Shown: positions 10,576 through 22,030 of the stretch, one piece after another | How positions within the stretch are numbered: position 1 is the first letter of the stretch | Layout of the letters: each line of letters starts with the position of its first letter | NCBI GenBank assembly: GCA_964059195.1 | Contig: CAXKWD010000009.1 | Coordinates: forward strand, 152,160,778 to 152,224,777 | Direction of reading: 5' to 3' | Length of the DNA: 64,000 nt | From: Ectobius pallidus | Lineage: Eukaryota; Arthropoda; Insecta; Blattodea; Ectobiidae | Made by a program: the position numbers and the translations under genes | Notes under the pieces: model-generated | The model's database searches: none | The model's input: the letters and a program-made list of their open reading frames with translations, nothing else | Told to the model about the DNA's origin: nothing

Positions 10576-11117
10576 ATTATGAGGAGAAATCTCAATGCTT
10601 CACGCCCAAATACCTTGCCACACTAATGAAAATGCCACAATAATAATAATAAAAAGTTATTAATTTTATACCTTGGTTGAAGAACGGTTGTAGTGAATGC
10701 TGCAGCAGAGTGTTTAGACCATCATCATCATCATCATCATAACACGTTGTTAAATATCAATTATCAACATTAATATAATTTATTCACTTATCACTAGTCA
10801 ACATGGAATAAACTCGGAAGCCTAACATTTAAATAGAATTCAAAGGAAACTAACTTTTCGTATATAACCGGTGGCATATCTTAACAACACATAACTCTGC
10901 CATATCTTGGAGAAGACTGGCTGGGATTGGCTGCTCCATGCAAGGGATGCTGCGACATCCAACGCCACACTGCGACAAACCCCTCAACTAGCTGTGGAAG
11001 TTCACCCACATAGGCACCTCTAACCTTTGTCAATTAATATTCTTATCTCCTATCAGATAATATAGGATAGGTAAAGAAATGGCAGCTCAAACTGGTGGAA
11101 AAGTGAACTTACGTACT
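10576..11117. other. Unannotated; (ATC)n microsatellite
   Basis: An ATC run lies at 10720-10740. I see no other feature that I can support. Confidence 0.4.
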
Positions 11118-11162
11118 CAATGGCAATAGACAATTCCTCAGCAAGTTAAATGATTTTATCTA
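11118..11162 (-). mobile_element. LINE-A 3' tail fragment
   Basis: CTCAATGGCAATAGACAATTCC, read here on the plus strand, is the extreme 3' tail of the LINE-A family in minus orientation. The same sequence occurs at 24310 and, on the sense strand, at 12260-12290. Confidence 0.55.
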
Positions 11163-11393
11163 AGAATATTATAGGAGAAAAATTCCTCCGACACTGGGAC
11201 TTGAACCCAGGACCTTTGGCTATTCGCACCAATGCTCTTACCAACTGAGCTAAGCCAGAGTTCACTTCACAGCGCCAGATGGATCCCAGTGTCGGAGGAA
11301 TTTTTCTCCTATAATATTCTCATGTAATGTCCAACAGAGACAATAATCTGTGGTTCATGAATGCTTATATATCTATAATGAATATTATCTAAT
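11163..11393. repeat. Foldback SINE (family F) around a tRNA-like core
   Basis: A 36-bp perfect inverted repeat brackets a loop of about 80 bp. The left arm starts GAATATTATAGGAG and the right arm ends CTCCTATAATATTC. On the minus strand the loop and arm edges hold a tRNA-like module. It has closed D (GCTC/GAGC), anticodon and T (CTGGG/CCCAG) stems, and an acceptor stem with 6 of 7 positions pairing if wobble is allowed. The same junction (GCGCCAGATGG then ATCCCAGTGTC) recurs at 47671-47905, so the inverted layout was copied as a unit. Confidence 0.65.
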
Positions 11394-11748
11394 TTAGGGA
11401 ACCCAGAGGTTCATTGCCGCGCTTATCTGAACCCGCCATTCAACCCTATTCTGTGCTAACTCCATCCAACCATCCCTTGAAAATCCTACTTCCCTTAAAT
11501 TTATTCTAACATTGTCCTCCCACCTACGCCTATGTCTTCCAAATGGTCTCTTCCCTTCGGGTCTCCCATTCAATACTTCTGAGATGTCTTTCCTTCCCAT
11601 TTCATCCTCCGAGATTTAATTGCCCGGCGAAGAGTACAGGTCATGAAGCTCTCATTATACAGTTTTCATCTCTCTTTGTTCCGAATATTTTCCTAAGCCC
11701 CCTGTTTTCGAACACTCCCAGATTATGTTCTTCCCGAAGAACATTGAG

Positions 11749-11750
<2 letters not shown>
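11394..11750 (-). pseudogene. LINE-A ORF2 C-terminal fragment
   Basis: The minus strand encodes a 68-residue frame containing GRPEGKRPFGRHRRRWEDN, then DGWMELAQNR, and ends at a stop after AMNLWVP. In another frame upstream lies LREEHNLGVFENRGLRKIFG. Together these are the last two blocks of a very common insect non-LTR ORF2, with a frameshift and a deletion between them. The real family member is several times longer, so this is a 5'-truncated copy. It ends at a TAA microsatellite on its 5' side. Confidence 0.75.
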
Positions 11751-11790
<40 letters not shown>

Positions 11791-11806
11791 CAATACCAAT
11801 ACCAAT
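11751..11806. repeat. (TAA)n microsatellite with (CCAATA)n edge
   Basis: TAA repeated about 13 times (11751-11789), then three CCAATA units. Confidence 0.9.
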
Positions 11807-11882
11807 AGACCCCTGCGAAAATCTCCCACACCGAAGCTTTCCTTTGTCACAAAAAAAAGAGTGCGTGGAAGGCCACGTGACA

Positions 11883-12452
11883 GAAGTAAAACTTTATTTT
11901 ATTTTTTTGTTTTTTCAATTTTTTATTCTTGGATTTTTTCAATTTTGCATTATTGGACTTTTTAATATTGGGTTTTTGGACTTTTTAAATTTTGGATTTT
12001 GGACTTTTCATTTTGGTTCTTTCAATTTTTAATTTTGGATTTTTTAAATTTTCGATCTTTGAGTTGTTTATTTTTTATTTTTGTTTTTTTTTTTAAATTT
12101 TATTATTTATTAAATTTTGGATTTTTGGATGTTATAATTTTTAATTTTGTTTTTTTAATTTTGGAAATTTGTATTTTTTAATTTTGGATTTTTAATTTTG
12201 GATTTGCGCGGTAATGAACCTCCGGGTTCCATAAAATAGATAATACACCTTTAGATTGCTCAGGAATTGTCTATTGCCATTGAGGAATTAAGGTCTGAAA
12301 AATTTCCTTTGATTATTCCTAATCATTGAGTTGATTGTGCAGTCCGCTCCGAAACACGTAGTTTTGAGTGTGACTGATTTCGTGACTGATTTCGTTTTAG
12401 TGTGACTGGTTTTCCAGATTTACCCCAACCGCGAGAAAAGAAGTTTTACTTC
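11883..12452. repeat. T-rich minisatellite repeat, copy 1
   Basis: The segment starts GAAGTAAAACTT and ends in its exact inverse, AAGTTTTACTTC. The inside is a degenerate array built on TTTTGGATTTTTTAATTT, followed by CTAATCATTGAGTTGATTG and a CCCCAACCGCG block. Copy 2 (17294-17858) has the same order. The preceding sequence (GTGCG...GCCACG) is shared too, so the real repeat may begin near 11850. A LINE-A 3' end is embedded at 12204-12290 in this copy only. Confidence 0.65.
12204..12290 (+). mobile_element. LINE-A 3' end fragment, plus strand
   Basis: GCGGTAATGAACCTCCGGGTTCC, then an AT-rich linker, then GGAATTGTCTATTGCCATTGAGG. This is the sense strand of the LINE-A 3' end found in minus orientation at 24310-24400. 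Confidence 0.7.
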
Positions 12453-14199
12453 AAAAATGATTCAGTCGTTTTCTCAACTAATACAAAGCCTTATACTCGC
12501 TATCCATCTCAGGTTTAGACCCCAATAAGGTCTCTTATTCTATACAATAATGTCCATTAGTTACGTGAGTGCATCACTACAGATTTCGATCACTATTATT
12601 GCTTTATTGGTAGCTTTGTCTTTCGATCCATTATGTCAAATCCAAGTATCATGAAATTTCCCAATGTGCACATCGAGACTGCATATGAATTCCACGTGTG
12701 AGTTCAGTGTAAGATTTTTAATAAAATATGTGTTTTAACATAAACTGAGTATGTTATCCACTGATGTCTAATTCATATCTGTGGTGTTTGTACTAGTTAC
12801 ACACGATGTAACATTACATTTGATCTTACAGTTGTAACCTATGAACTGTGAAGTACCTAAGGCAGGCCTAACTTTCAATGTAGTTAATATTTGCATCACA
12901 TAGCATTTAAACTTTCTGTAAGTGGAGTTGAATGGAAGTTGCAGTTTGCTGAAAAGGGTCAATGTGTGTAAATTTGTATGGAGAACAAACAAACATCCAT
13001 GCATACACAAAGGGCCGGTGCGTAGTGCAGAAGCTGAGAGCTACAGATTCATCAACAGAAATTGGATTCTATTATGATAATGTTTTAGAAGACCTTAATG
13101 GAGTACACTGTGTGTTTAATGGAAACATACACTTAAGTATTCATTACACTATACGTGTGTTGGCATAACAACTCTTACCTTGTTAATACCTGTGGGCACT
13201 TAAAAATTCTACTATGAACGGTATTCAAATTAGTACAAAAATGTCACGTACTAGCTATCTGATGAGAATTAAGTCAAAGGAATTGGCGAAGTAGAACTGT
13301 TCTACAATGTCTACTTGCAACCACTTCAGTCATAATGTAGAGAGAATTTGAAAACCTCTGTTTTACGCAAAGCATTATGGGATCATGGTATGGACGCGAA
13401 CTGATCTACAATTGTTAACATTTCATGAGAGGTTTACAGTGTAAAGTTAATAAGTGTCTACCCTAGGAAATGCTATGGTCTCGTCTGATTTCGTGTTCTT
13501 CAATTTGATGTCTACTGAATCGAAAAACATTAATTACCTGTTAACAGCCGTAATGAAGGAAATGATTAATACATTTTAACTATTAAATCAGAAACTTTAC
13601 AGTGTTACACAGCGAAAGGCAAATTGGTAGATAGCAGTAATACGGAATATCAGGAACACAGTATTTTCAGTCTTCAAATTAATAACTTATTAGCATTCAC
13701 CACGTAAGCAAGGCGCAACAGTTATAACTTATATAAACATCTCAGCTGTTGTATTTTTGCTAGTTTTCTGCTAATTTCAAAACTCACAAAACATTTATTC
13801 CAAAGCAATAGACAGAATTTTTCTTCTCCTTACACCTAAAGTGTGTTTATTAGACGGTGGCAGTCGATTTATTTCACTGCCTAGATCATAGAGAAGATCT
13901 CACCGGTGTGGGTGGACGACTACTGAAGTTGTTATAAGAGTAGCTGGCACGTGTGCATCTCAGTGTTCAGTTTGACCGGCATTGAGTTGCCTCTTGACTT
14001 GTTCAGTTTGAACTTCGTCTCACGTTCTTATAGGAAAGAAAATGCAATAAATACGAGAGAATAAATTCCTCGTCTCCTATATCAGAGATCGCTTGATATT
14101 GCAGCCAGACAATCACTGTGTGTCATCATATCATCCTCACGATTTAAGAATGATTCACTTATCATTCCATAATGTAAGCTACTTAGCGTCTGCCTTAAG
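12453..14199. other. Unannotated DNA
   Basis: A short match to repeat J lies near 12515. Frames at 12768-13168 are short and lack recognisable domains on either strand. I cannot support any gene in this 1.7 kb. Confidence 0.4.
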
Positions 14200-14207
14200 C
14201 TTTAGAC

Positions 14208-14898
14208 CAGGGGTTCCCAACCAGGGGGGCGTGCAACAATTTGAAATTAATATTTAGATTTAGTGTTGTTGCCTTTTCGGTTGACAAGAATTTTTAGTCG
14301 GTTAACTTTAACCAAACAAATACACAGACACATACCGTAATTAACAAGAATAACAAACCAGTGTGAAATTACATTTTATAAATTGTAACTACATTTTTCC
14401 CTGTCATATTAAATAGTCATATCTTGTCCTCAACACGCTTATAATAATTTGGAAATCCAAATACGAGATACGAGTGATCTGTGTTGTACTTTGTCAAACA
14501 TAAAACCTAGTATCTCAAAAGCAAAACAGTGCCAATCATCTCACTAATATTCAGTTTTTAACTCTACAATGGACATTTGTGTTTCTACATTTAACTTTTT
14601 TATGAACTGTACTGAGACTCAAATAAGATTCACAATAATTAGAAATGCATTTTCGTTTGTTATGTGTGTATGTGTAAGAAAGTAAAAGCATCACACGATA
14701 AATAAGAATAATAAAAGAGGTGAACAATATTAATTTTATTTTTACAATTACTATAGGGATTATTTACAAGTACTATAGGGATTTTTTAAAGTACAAAAGT
14801 ACTGACAATCACGTTTTTAGGCTTTCTTCTCCCCATCACTATCAAAAAGGGCGTGAGGATTTCATGATATTTCTGCTGAAAAAGGTTGGGAACCACTG
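14208..14898. mobile_element. hAT-Charlie-like MITE
   Basis: The ends are CAGGGGTTCCCAACC and GGTTGGGAACCACTG, the classic Charlie-type hAT terminus. The 8-bp target duplication, CTTTAGAC, is perfect (14200-14207, 14899-14906). The 691-bp interior is AT-rich with no transposase frame. GGGGGCGTG near the left end and GGGCGTGAGGA near the right end extend the inverted similarity. Confidence 0.9.
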
Positions 14899-14906
14899 CT
14901 TTAGAC

Positions 14907-15312
14907 AATACAATGCAAGATGAAACCAAATAAATCCTTTAATTGAATCTAAACTTTTCTAATTTATTAAATTAAAAATTACGAATGTAATAAGATAATT
15001 AAGTTTATTTGGCCTATGTAAATGCTCCTTTTTCAAGATTCTTAGTTCCTAAATCTGACATCGTAAAAGAACGTATGAATGTTCTAATTTAAAACGTTTA
15101 TTACTTGTAAAGAACTTCTAATCTGTTAACCACGGCACATGTCTATTGGAGGAAGAGGTAATTGACTGGTTATTGTCCCTTCACATTTCAGTTACAGTAA
15201 AACCAAAATATTCATGACTCTTTCTCTGAAAAAAAATTAAGTCGACAATTTAGTGGACATACTGTATAACTGTGCTCTTTTACTGAATTTATTACTGAAA
15301 TATGACGTTAAA
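14907..15312. other. Unannotated DNA
   Basis: Nothing is recognisable apart from background AT-rich sequence. Together with 15963-16838 it may be part of an old hAT element whose left end I could not find. Confidence 0.35.
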
Positions 15313-15962
15313 TCTATATTAATAAATGGAAGTGTCTGTCCTCCGGCTGTCTGTCTGTCTGCCTGTCCGCGATGGCCAGCGAAATCTACTCAACGCAGAG
15401 ATCTGAAATTTTATACATAGGCGGACTGGAGGATCGGAAAATGCACCTCGAAGCCGAATTTTTAATTTTAGCTTTCGTTCGCGAGTTGTGAGTGAAAAAC
15501 TGGCAGAAAACGTGATTTTAGCGCTGTCGAAGCATCAGATTTCAGTAATACATTTCAATGTCAAATCAATTGCAGTTGGCTTTGGCTATTTTTGTCATAC
15601 CGTGGAAATAAAAACATCGCGATCGCTTGAATGTTGTAAGCCCACGCTGGTCGATTCATTTGTTTAGAATGTCAAGGCCCGTAGACATATGAAATTTTCA
15701 ACCTACACGGAAGAGGGATAATCAATATAGGCCTAAATATGGTCAAACATTGTTCGATTTGGACGAAATTCACTGTACAGGGGTATTCTGGGCCAAGGAA
15801 CTCGAATCTGAGGTCGCTTTTACCAGGCGACGGTATCTAATCGTGGTATGTAACTTAGTCCACGTGATTTAGGTGTTAATAAATATAATGATTTAACTAT
15901 TATGCTCATAATTTTTAATTTTTGAAATAATTATCGCGGGCGAAGCCGCGGGCACATGCTAG
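15313..15962 (+). mobile_element. Non-autonomous Helitron-1, complete (650 bp)
   Basis: The 5' end is TCTATATTAATAAA, followed by a CTGT repeat. The 3' end is a hairpin (CGCGG, loop GCGAAG, CCGCG) about 9 bp before the terminal CTAG. It sits between A (15312) and T (15963) with no target duplication, as Helitrons do. No Rep/helicase frame is present. The family has many members here: 22173, 28164, 32148, 33620 and 35728-37940. Confidence 0.88.
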
Positions 15963-16838
15963 TCACAAATATGACGGAAATATGACTTTATAGGCCTATA
16001 CAAAATAAATATGGTCCAATTAAAATAACAAATATTATGCAATTCATGTTTAATTTGTGTTTGCGGCGAGAATAGAGGTCAGGACAAAAATCTACTCTTA
16101 TACAATTCAACGGCCCTAAATAGCGTGCTCGCTCGCCCGCTTCGTGAGACATCGGGTATACTCGGCGATGTTCGTCTCTCGCAGTCTAAACTTGCACAAA
16201 GAGTACAAAATTAGGAAAACCGTTTCTTTATTATATAAGGCCTGTGTGAAATGAACACAATGAACAAATATTCTAATTTTATTTTTATTTACAATTTTCA
16301 TAGCTCTGAACCACTAACATTTTTAATAATCTACCAGTGTAAATTTCTTAAAAATCCTGGAGTCAATGAATAATGGCGGGCGAAGCCGGGGGCACCAGCA
16401 GTAAAATATTAATGGTTTAACTCTTGAAATATCGCTGATAATAATAATCCAAACAAACCATTCCTTCCCTTGAAACTTATATAATTTCTGAAAATTACAC
16501 TGAATTGATCAAATAAAATTCACATCATATTCATCTGTCAACAAATAGTTGAGAAACAATACGTATTATGTGTTCACTGTTAGCTTTGGAACTGTAAAAT
16601 CGAATCTGAGATCTTTTTTCAGGCGGCGCTTTCTAATCGTGGAATGTACTCTGAAGTTGGAATTTTAGCTGTTTCATTAATTATTAATGGCTTAGTTTAT
16701 GAATGATTCGCGTGCAAGTGTAAATAAATATAATGCTTTAATAATCATTATACTCTTAATTTTTAATTTTTAAATGAATTATCGTGGGCGAAGCCACGGG
16801 CAACTCCTAGTACGACACAAACATCCGAACCCTAGATA
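15963..16838. mobile_element. Old hAT right half with decayed Helitron-1 ends
   Basis: CATCCGAACCCTA at 16826-16838 matches the right terminus of the hAT element at 4788-5994, and AATATGAC motifs at 15967-15990 fit its subterminal repeats. Within it lie two decayed Helitron-1 3' ends. One is at 16365-16402 with a damaged hairpin. The other is at about 16600-16810 and ends CTAG, with its hairpin preserved by a compensatory change. I could not find the hAT left end. Confidence 0.5.
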
Positions 16839-17257
16839 TGACCATTTAGCTGTGAATGTGTGAAATTTCAACGAATCGCAAGTGTAATTTTATCACTTGT
16901 GCCTGTGATCAAACACAGCGATTGCTATGAGAATGTACATCCTTTACGACTCCCATTAAGGTTATGTACCTCACATCTGAATATAAAAATGTTACTCTGG
17001 TAATAAACTCTTCAATTGCAACATAAATGTTAACTGGTTACGGCGTAAATCGTAAATTGCTACTCCAAGTTTATCTTGCGGAATTAATCTATACAAACAT
17101 GTAACGTTGCTCTGACCTGGGAATTTGATATCGAAAAATGCAAAGGAACTATATGAATTCTCTATGGTCACAAGGAACATAGCCGGTTGTTGCGAAAGTT
17201 ATTTTGAGTTTAACAGAACTCACTCCATGTAAAGTTGCATTTTACGGGCTGAGCTGC
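16839..17257. other. Unannotated DNA
   Basis: I see no feature that I can support. Confidence 0.4.
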
Positions 17258-17293
17258 AAAGAAAAAAAAGTGTGCGGAAAACGCCACGCGACA

Positions 17294-17858
17294 GAAGTGA
17301 AACTTGTTTTAATTTTTGGATTTTTTCAATTTTGGATTATTGGATTTTTTTCACTTTTGGATTGCTTTACTTTTTAATATTGGGTTTTTGGACTTTTTAA
17401 ATTTTAGATTTTAAATTTTTAAATTTTCTATCTTTTAATTTTTTAATGTTCAATTTTTGATTTTTTAATTTTTTATTTTAGATTTTTTATTTTTTTAAAT
17501 TTTGGATTTTTGGATTTTTAATTTTTAATTTTTTCAATTTTTAAATTTTTGATATTTGATTTTTTAACTTTGAATTTTTTGTTTTTTAAATTTTGGATTT
17601 TTGGACTTTTTAATTTTGAATCTTTGAATTTTTTAATTTTGGAATTTAAGATCTTTTAAATTTTGTGTCTATATTTTTTTATTTTGGATTTTTAGGTTTT
17701 TTTAATTTTTGGATATTTTAAATTTTGGATAAGCCTAATCATTGAGTTGATTGTTTTCTGTGCAGTCCGTTCCGTTACACCTCCCTAATTTCGTAACGAT
17801 TTTCACCGTTACACAAGCTCTCGATTTACCCCTACCGCGGCTAAAGAAATTTCACTTC
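17294..17858. repeat. T-rich minisatellite repeat, copy 2
   Basis: The ends are GAAGTGAAACTT and AAATTTCACTTC, inverted with one mismatch. About 420 bp of degenerate TTTTGGATTTTTTAATTT repeats lie inside, then CTAATCATTGAGTTGATTG and CCCCTACCGCGG. The order is the same as in copy 1 (11883-12452). The class of the repeat is unknown. Confidence 0.65.
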
Positions 17859-17879
17859 AAATAATAAATTGAGGACTTA

Positions 17880-18560
17880 TCTCTTAAATGTCTATTTCGT
17901 TCATTTTAGCCCCCACAAATTCGTTTACTATTATCGTGTATCTACTAATTATATTTATTCAAAATGACACTCATTTTTTCCAAGTTTGGTTATGCACTTG
18001 ATGGTATAATGTTTCTGCGTTACTTGCCTTTTCAATAAATTCTTTATGAGCAGGAGACGATTCATTGTGACAATTTCAACTGTTTCCATCCAATGATTTC
18101 TTTCCAAGGAATTGTTGCCAACCAAAAGAGCATCAATTTAAGTAGGACTATTACCTCTAAATATTCGATCGAAAAGTAACTATCATCAGCAATATGTCTT
18201 CTAACATATTATACCATCAAATAGTATCGAAAAACTCTAATTCTATTTCTATTTCCATATATATTCTATATCAATATTTAAACTACATAACATTTCAACA
18301 CAAAAAATTGTACCGCAACCATCTACATAGCTCAACTAATGGCTCATATATTTTAAGTCTGACTGAAGATGATCTAATGAGACATCGAAATGCATGTCAT
18401 ATAATTCTTCATAAGCAACTGAAGGTTGGAGAGAGATAAGAAAATTACATAATCTTACTTCACTTAGAACCATAACAACGAAGTAAACACGAAGAGAACG
18501 CCATTATTATTAATCAACTTGAGATTGCGATCTATAGACACGCAACGCATATCTTAAATA
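17880..18560. other. Unannotated DNA
   Basis: A plus-strand frame of 81 codons (18194-18439) has no recognisable domain. I see nothing else. Confidence 0.4.
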
Positions 18561-19143
18561 AAATCAGGTAAACTGATGTAACAAAGTGCCAGTATGTTTT
18601 TGTTTAATCAGTTATGACTGCGATTATGATAAGAATATGTTTTTTTAAATTGATTTCCAAGTTAAGCTCCAGATTTATTCATTAAGCAGGGCTTACGGAA
18701 GAACAAAGGTCTATCATCTCGGCCACCTGGGTTATTTTAACGGTGTAGTTGGATAAGCGCATGTCAATTAATATGTTTTTTGTCATAGCTACCTGTATTT
18801 TAATTTCCAAGGCCTTATAAGATCACAGTAAAACAATAGGCAGTGTTGTCAAGATAACTGATTTTCATTTTTTTTTATAAATTCTTTCGAATACGTATAT
18901 TACCATAAAATAGGCACTAAATTGAGCATTACTCCGAAACAGGTCAACCGATTTTATCCATTATAAATAGACGTCTTCCCATGGACATTATAAATGCGTA
19001 TACGAAGTTTCATAAATATACGATAAAGCGTATTTGAGTTATTGCGCGTTTAAAGTAGACCCTAAATTGGGGTTTACTCCGGTACCGGTCAACAGATTAG
19101 GTTCAAATTCAATAGGGCACTTCTCATGAACGTCATAAATGAG

Positions 19144-20123
19144 TAGGGCCCGGATTTATATGTAAAAAAATGTTTTTTTTTCCTGATGCGTACATTCCTA
19201 AAACATAGTTTTATATCCAAATCGAGGTCCGGCAAACGCAAAATCCAAATTTTATTTCACATAAAAACACATATTTTACAAAAAAAGTTATGTGAATAAA
19301 TATTCTCGATATTTTCTCCATAAATACATATTTTAGTACTTTTCCGGATTTTTTATGTAATTTTTTCCCCTGATGCTCATATCAAGGTCCGAAAACCGCA
19401 AATTCTAAATTTTATTTTAGAAAAAAATACATGTTTTACAAAATAAGTTATATGAATAAATATTTTCGATAAATTCTCCATAAATAAATATTTTAGTACG
19501 TTTACTAATTCCCTTTTAACATTATACAACAAAAATTGGTATCTCGAAAAATATTCAACATAAATGAGGTGAGAGTGATTCACTTGCACTTGCTTATCGG
19601 GGAAGAACAGAAACCAATCTCAACATTGCGTAGTTCAGTTAAAGAAATACAATATGTTGAAAAGCAACTTAATGCTATCTCAGGTTCGAAAATAGAAGTT
19701 CTAAGAACAAAATTTAAAGGTATCTTCGAGAAAAATGGTGGCTACCAAATCCTCTGCAAAGTCGCTCAAGTTTTGGAAGGCCAAAACATAAGTGAACTTG
19801 ATGGTGTGTGTGTTTGTGATATACAGTACACCTCTTCAAATATTCAAGGTTAACCATTGTGTGATGTAGAACGTTCCTTTTCTTAATGTAAGGCATTATT
19901 CTCGGATAATAGGCCAGGATTTGTGATCCATAATCTGAAGATGACATTTGTTGCGCACTGCAACTCCAGTCAGCATTTTACATCTGATGTTTAGCTGCAA
20001 TTGGTGAGTTTCAATACACATTCTGGTGTTTTTGTTTCTTTTTCAGATTTTTTTTTTTTTTTAGTTTTAGCACATATTTTTTAAATGTTAGCACATATTT
20101 AGGACATAAAAATCCGGGCCCTA
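19144..20123 (+). mobile_element. hAT element with decayed transposase
   Basis: The ends are TAGGGCCCGGATTTATATG and the inverse of TAGGGCCCGGATTTTTATG. The perfect 8-bp target duplication is TAAATGAG (19136-19143, 20124-20131). It is inserted in a family B repeat unit. The left third holds a direct duplication of about 180 bp (19195-19340 against 19380-19500). The right half carries transposase remains. A minus-strand relative lies at 60803-61695. Confidence 0.92.
19536..19966 (+). pseudogene. hAT transposase C-terminal remnant
   Basis: The frame opens at 19536 and runs 105 residues to TAA at 19851. It then continues in the same frame through DVERSFS, a second TAA (19884), and FSDNR and NLKMTFVAHCN to about 19966. 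The order RSFS, then SDNR, then an NLxxxxVxHCN block is the dimerisation region at the C terminus of hAT transposases. The DDE catalytic core is absent. The first stop is shared with the copy at 60803-61695; in that copy the second stop is a CAA codon. Confidence 0.75.
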
Positions 20124-20434
20124 TAAATGAGTATACCAAGTTTCATGGAAATCCGATACAGCGTTTTTGAGTGATGGCGCCTTTCTATTAGAAAGGCGCC
20201 ATAATCTATTAAAATAGGCACTAAATTGGGCATTACTCCGGTACCGGTGAATCGATTTGATTCAATATCAATAGGGTTCTTCCCATCGACATTACAAATG
20301 TGTTTTCCAAGTTTCATGAAAATCCGAAAAAGAGTATTTGAGTTATGGCGCGTACAGACACACGGACGGACAGACAGACGGACAGACTTTTTCGTCCCCA
20401 CACACAATCTCATAAAGTACCATACTGGCACTTA

Positions 20435-21450
20435 ATAAGAATACCATCTTTAACTAAGAAACTATATGTACAAATTTTAATCATTGATGTAATAAACAGT
20501 TTATTACAGACATTTCAAGTCTTAATTTTCAGAATACAAGATACTACTAGATTTTAATATATTAGGCATAATTATCAATTTTTCATGTTTTTACTTAGAC
20601 ACTAAAAATAATTTTTACCGATTTTGTAAATATAAGATTATATACAGCAAGATTATTATACAGCATTATTACCTAAAAAGTAGTAGCATAATAAATACTG
20701 TATATAAGCATTTGTCTAAAATTAAGACTTGATCTTACTTCCTTGAACTTCCAGTTGTGCATGAACAAAGTTAGTGGTATATTAGGCGGAACCTTTTAAG
20801 TCTATCGAACACTATAAATGTGATTCAGGATAAACTTCCTGGCACTACATCCTTCGTGAGACCAGGCCTACCACTCGATCTACCACAGGCAGATGGCAGG
20901 ATTGGGGGCAAGTGCTGATCCTACAGAATGATGAAATCAGGTAAACTGATACAACAAAGTGTCAGAAACTATTGAGTTTCTTGAGAAAGTTTGATCAGCA
21001 TTTTGTGAAAGAATAAGTGGGGTAACTAGAGTATTAAAAAAAATTAGCCTACAACAAATTCCACAAGTTAGCTAAATTCCTTTATTTTTGCATAAACATC
21101 TGAAGTGAAAACCTTTCATTTGTTTAGAGTAAAACATTAAAAGATTTTTTTTTTGGAATGTCCTCACTGGTTACAGGCTAAAAGTTATTTATGGACGATC
21201 TAGATGAGAATGACGTCATAGCTATAGTTAGAAGCACCAAATTGTGCAGGCTTATGGCAGTTGGATGTGTCAATATTCCTGCCCAATTTCACGATTCTAG
21301 CTGTCCCTATAAGTGTGTGATAAATTAGATAATGTGCGGAAAATGATCAAAAGGATCTAACTCAATCTAAGGTATAACCAATGGAGATATGGCGAAAAGA
21401 CGTAGACCAAAATCCGTTACTGGTGGTGCAATATGACTTACCGTTCATCT
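20435..21450. other. Mostly unannotated; SINE and family B scraps
   Basis: A minus-strand S1 SINE fragment lies at 20841-20922 (ACCACTCGATC, GGCAGATGGCAGG). A family B left end (AAATCAGGTAAACTGAT) lies at about 20936-20975. I see no gene. Confidence 0.5.
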
Positions 21451-21454
21451 ACTA

Positions 21455-21674
21455 CAGTAGAGACTAGATGGGACTGTTCTGTAATGCGAGTTTTAGATCC
21501 ATGGTTTTTTCTACAACTTAGTTTTAGTTTTAATACTACTGTATATGTAGACTAAGTTTTAACTGATGTAGGATTAGCAAAACCTAACTTATTCGTGATT
21601 AAAATTCAAAATTTATTGTTCAGTGCAAAAAATCCACCTAGACGAGCTGGGTCCGGATTAGAGGGACTCTACTG
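21455..21674. mobile_element. Pogo/Tigger-like MITE
   Basis: The right end reads GGGTCCGGATTAGAGGGACTCTACTG, a close match to Tigger-type termini. The left end, CAGTAGAGACTAGATGGGAC, is its imperfect inverse. TA precedes the left end; at the right the nearest TA is 2 bp out. It is about 220 bp long with no frame. Confidence 0.55.
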
Positions 21675-21714
21675 TGTAAGCCTCCAAAGACCTTAAAGTT
21701 GCATCCGCCATTTT

Positions 21715-22030
21715 TAATGTTTTTCAGCCGGGTAAAAGATTACAAATCGGCACATTTTGGAATATTTCCGTCAGTTAAGGGCTATAAGCTATAAGTATGC
21801 CAAATTTCAAGTTTCTGGCTCATCTGGAAGTGGGCAAACAATTATGTCAGTGAGTGAGTGAGTCACGCGGCTTTGTAGAATAGTGATGATTTGCTATTTT
21901 CAAACCGTTAATTGGTCGTTACTCCGGTATCGGTCAACCGATTTGGACGAAAGTCAATAGTGTTCGTCCCATGGACGTTGTAAATGTGTATACTAAGTTT
22001 CATGAAAGTCTTCATACACAGGAGTGTATG
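21715..22030. repeat. Diverged family B-like unit
   Basis: GTTACTCCGGTATCGGTCAACCGATTTGG, CCCATGGACGTTGTAAATGTG and AAGTTTCATGAAA follow the family B unit order. A different module ending in a GTGAGTGAGTGAGTC run precedes it. No family B ends are present. Confidence 0.5.

Larger units (their letters stand above)
18562..20434 (+). mobile_element. Family B tandem-repeat element, copy 1
   Basis: The left end is AATCAGGTAAACTGATG followed by AAAGTGCCAGTATG. The right end is CATACTGGCACTT. The shared AAGTGCCAGTATG is terminal on the right but about 20 bp inside on the left. The body has three repeat units starting at 18915, 19060 and 20219, of types A, B and A. A hAT element (19144-20123) sits in the second unit; subtracting it and its duplication gives a 171-bp spacing, exactly as in the other copies. 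A perfect 10-bp hairpin starts GGCGCCTTTC at 20176. AATAA lies at both outer edges. Confidence 0.7.

Noticed and set aside
11543..11965. A 140-codon frame with an asparagine run
   Set aside because: The run is the translated TAA microsatellite and the rest is antisense LINE and T-rich repeat.
12962..13168. A host gene candidate
   Set aside because: A 68-codon frame with no domain, no clear splice or start context, and an overlapping frame on the other strand.
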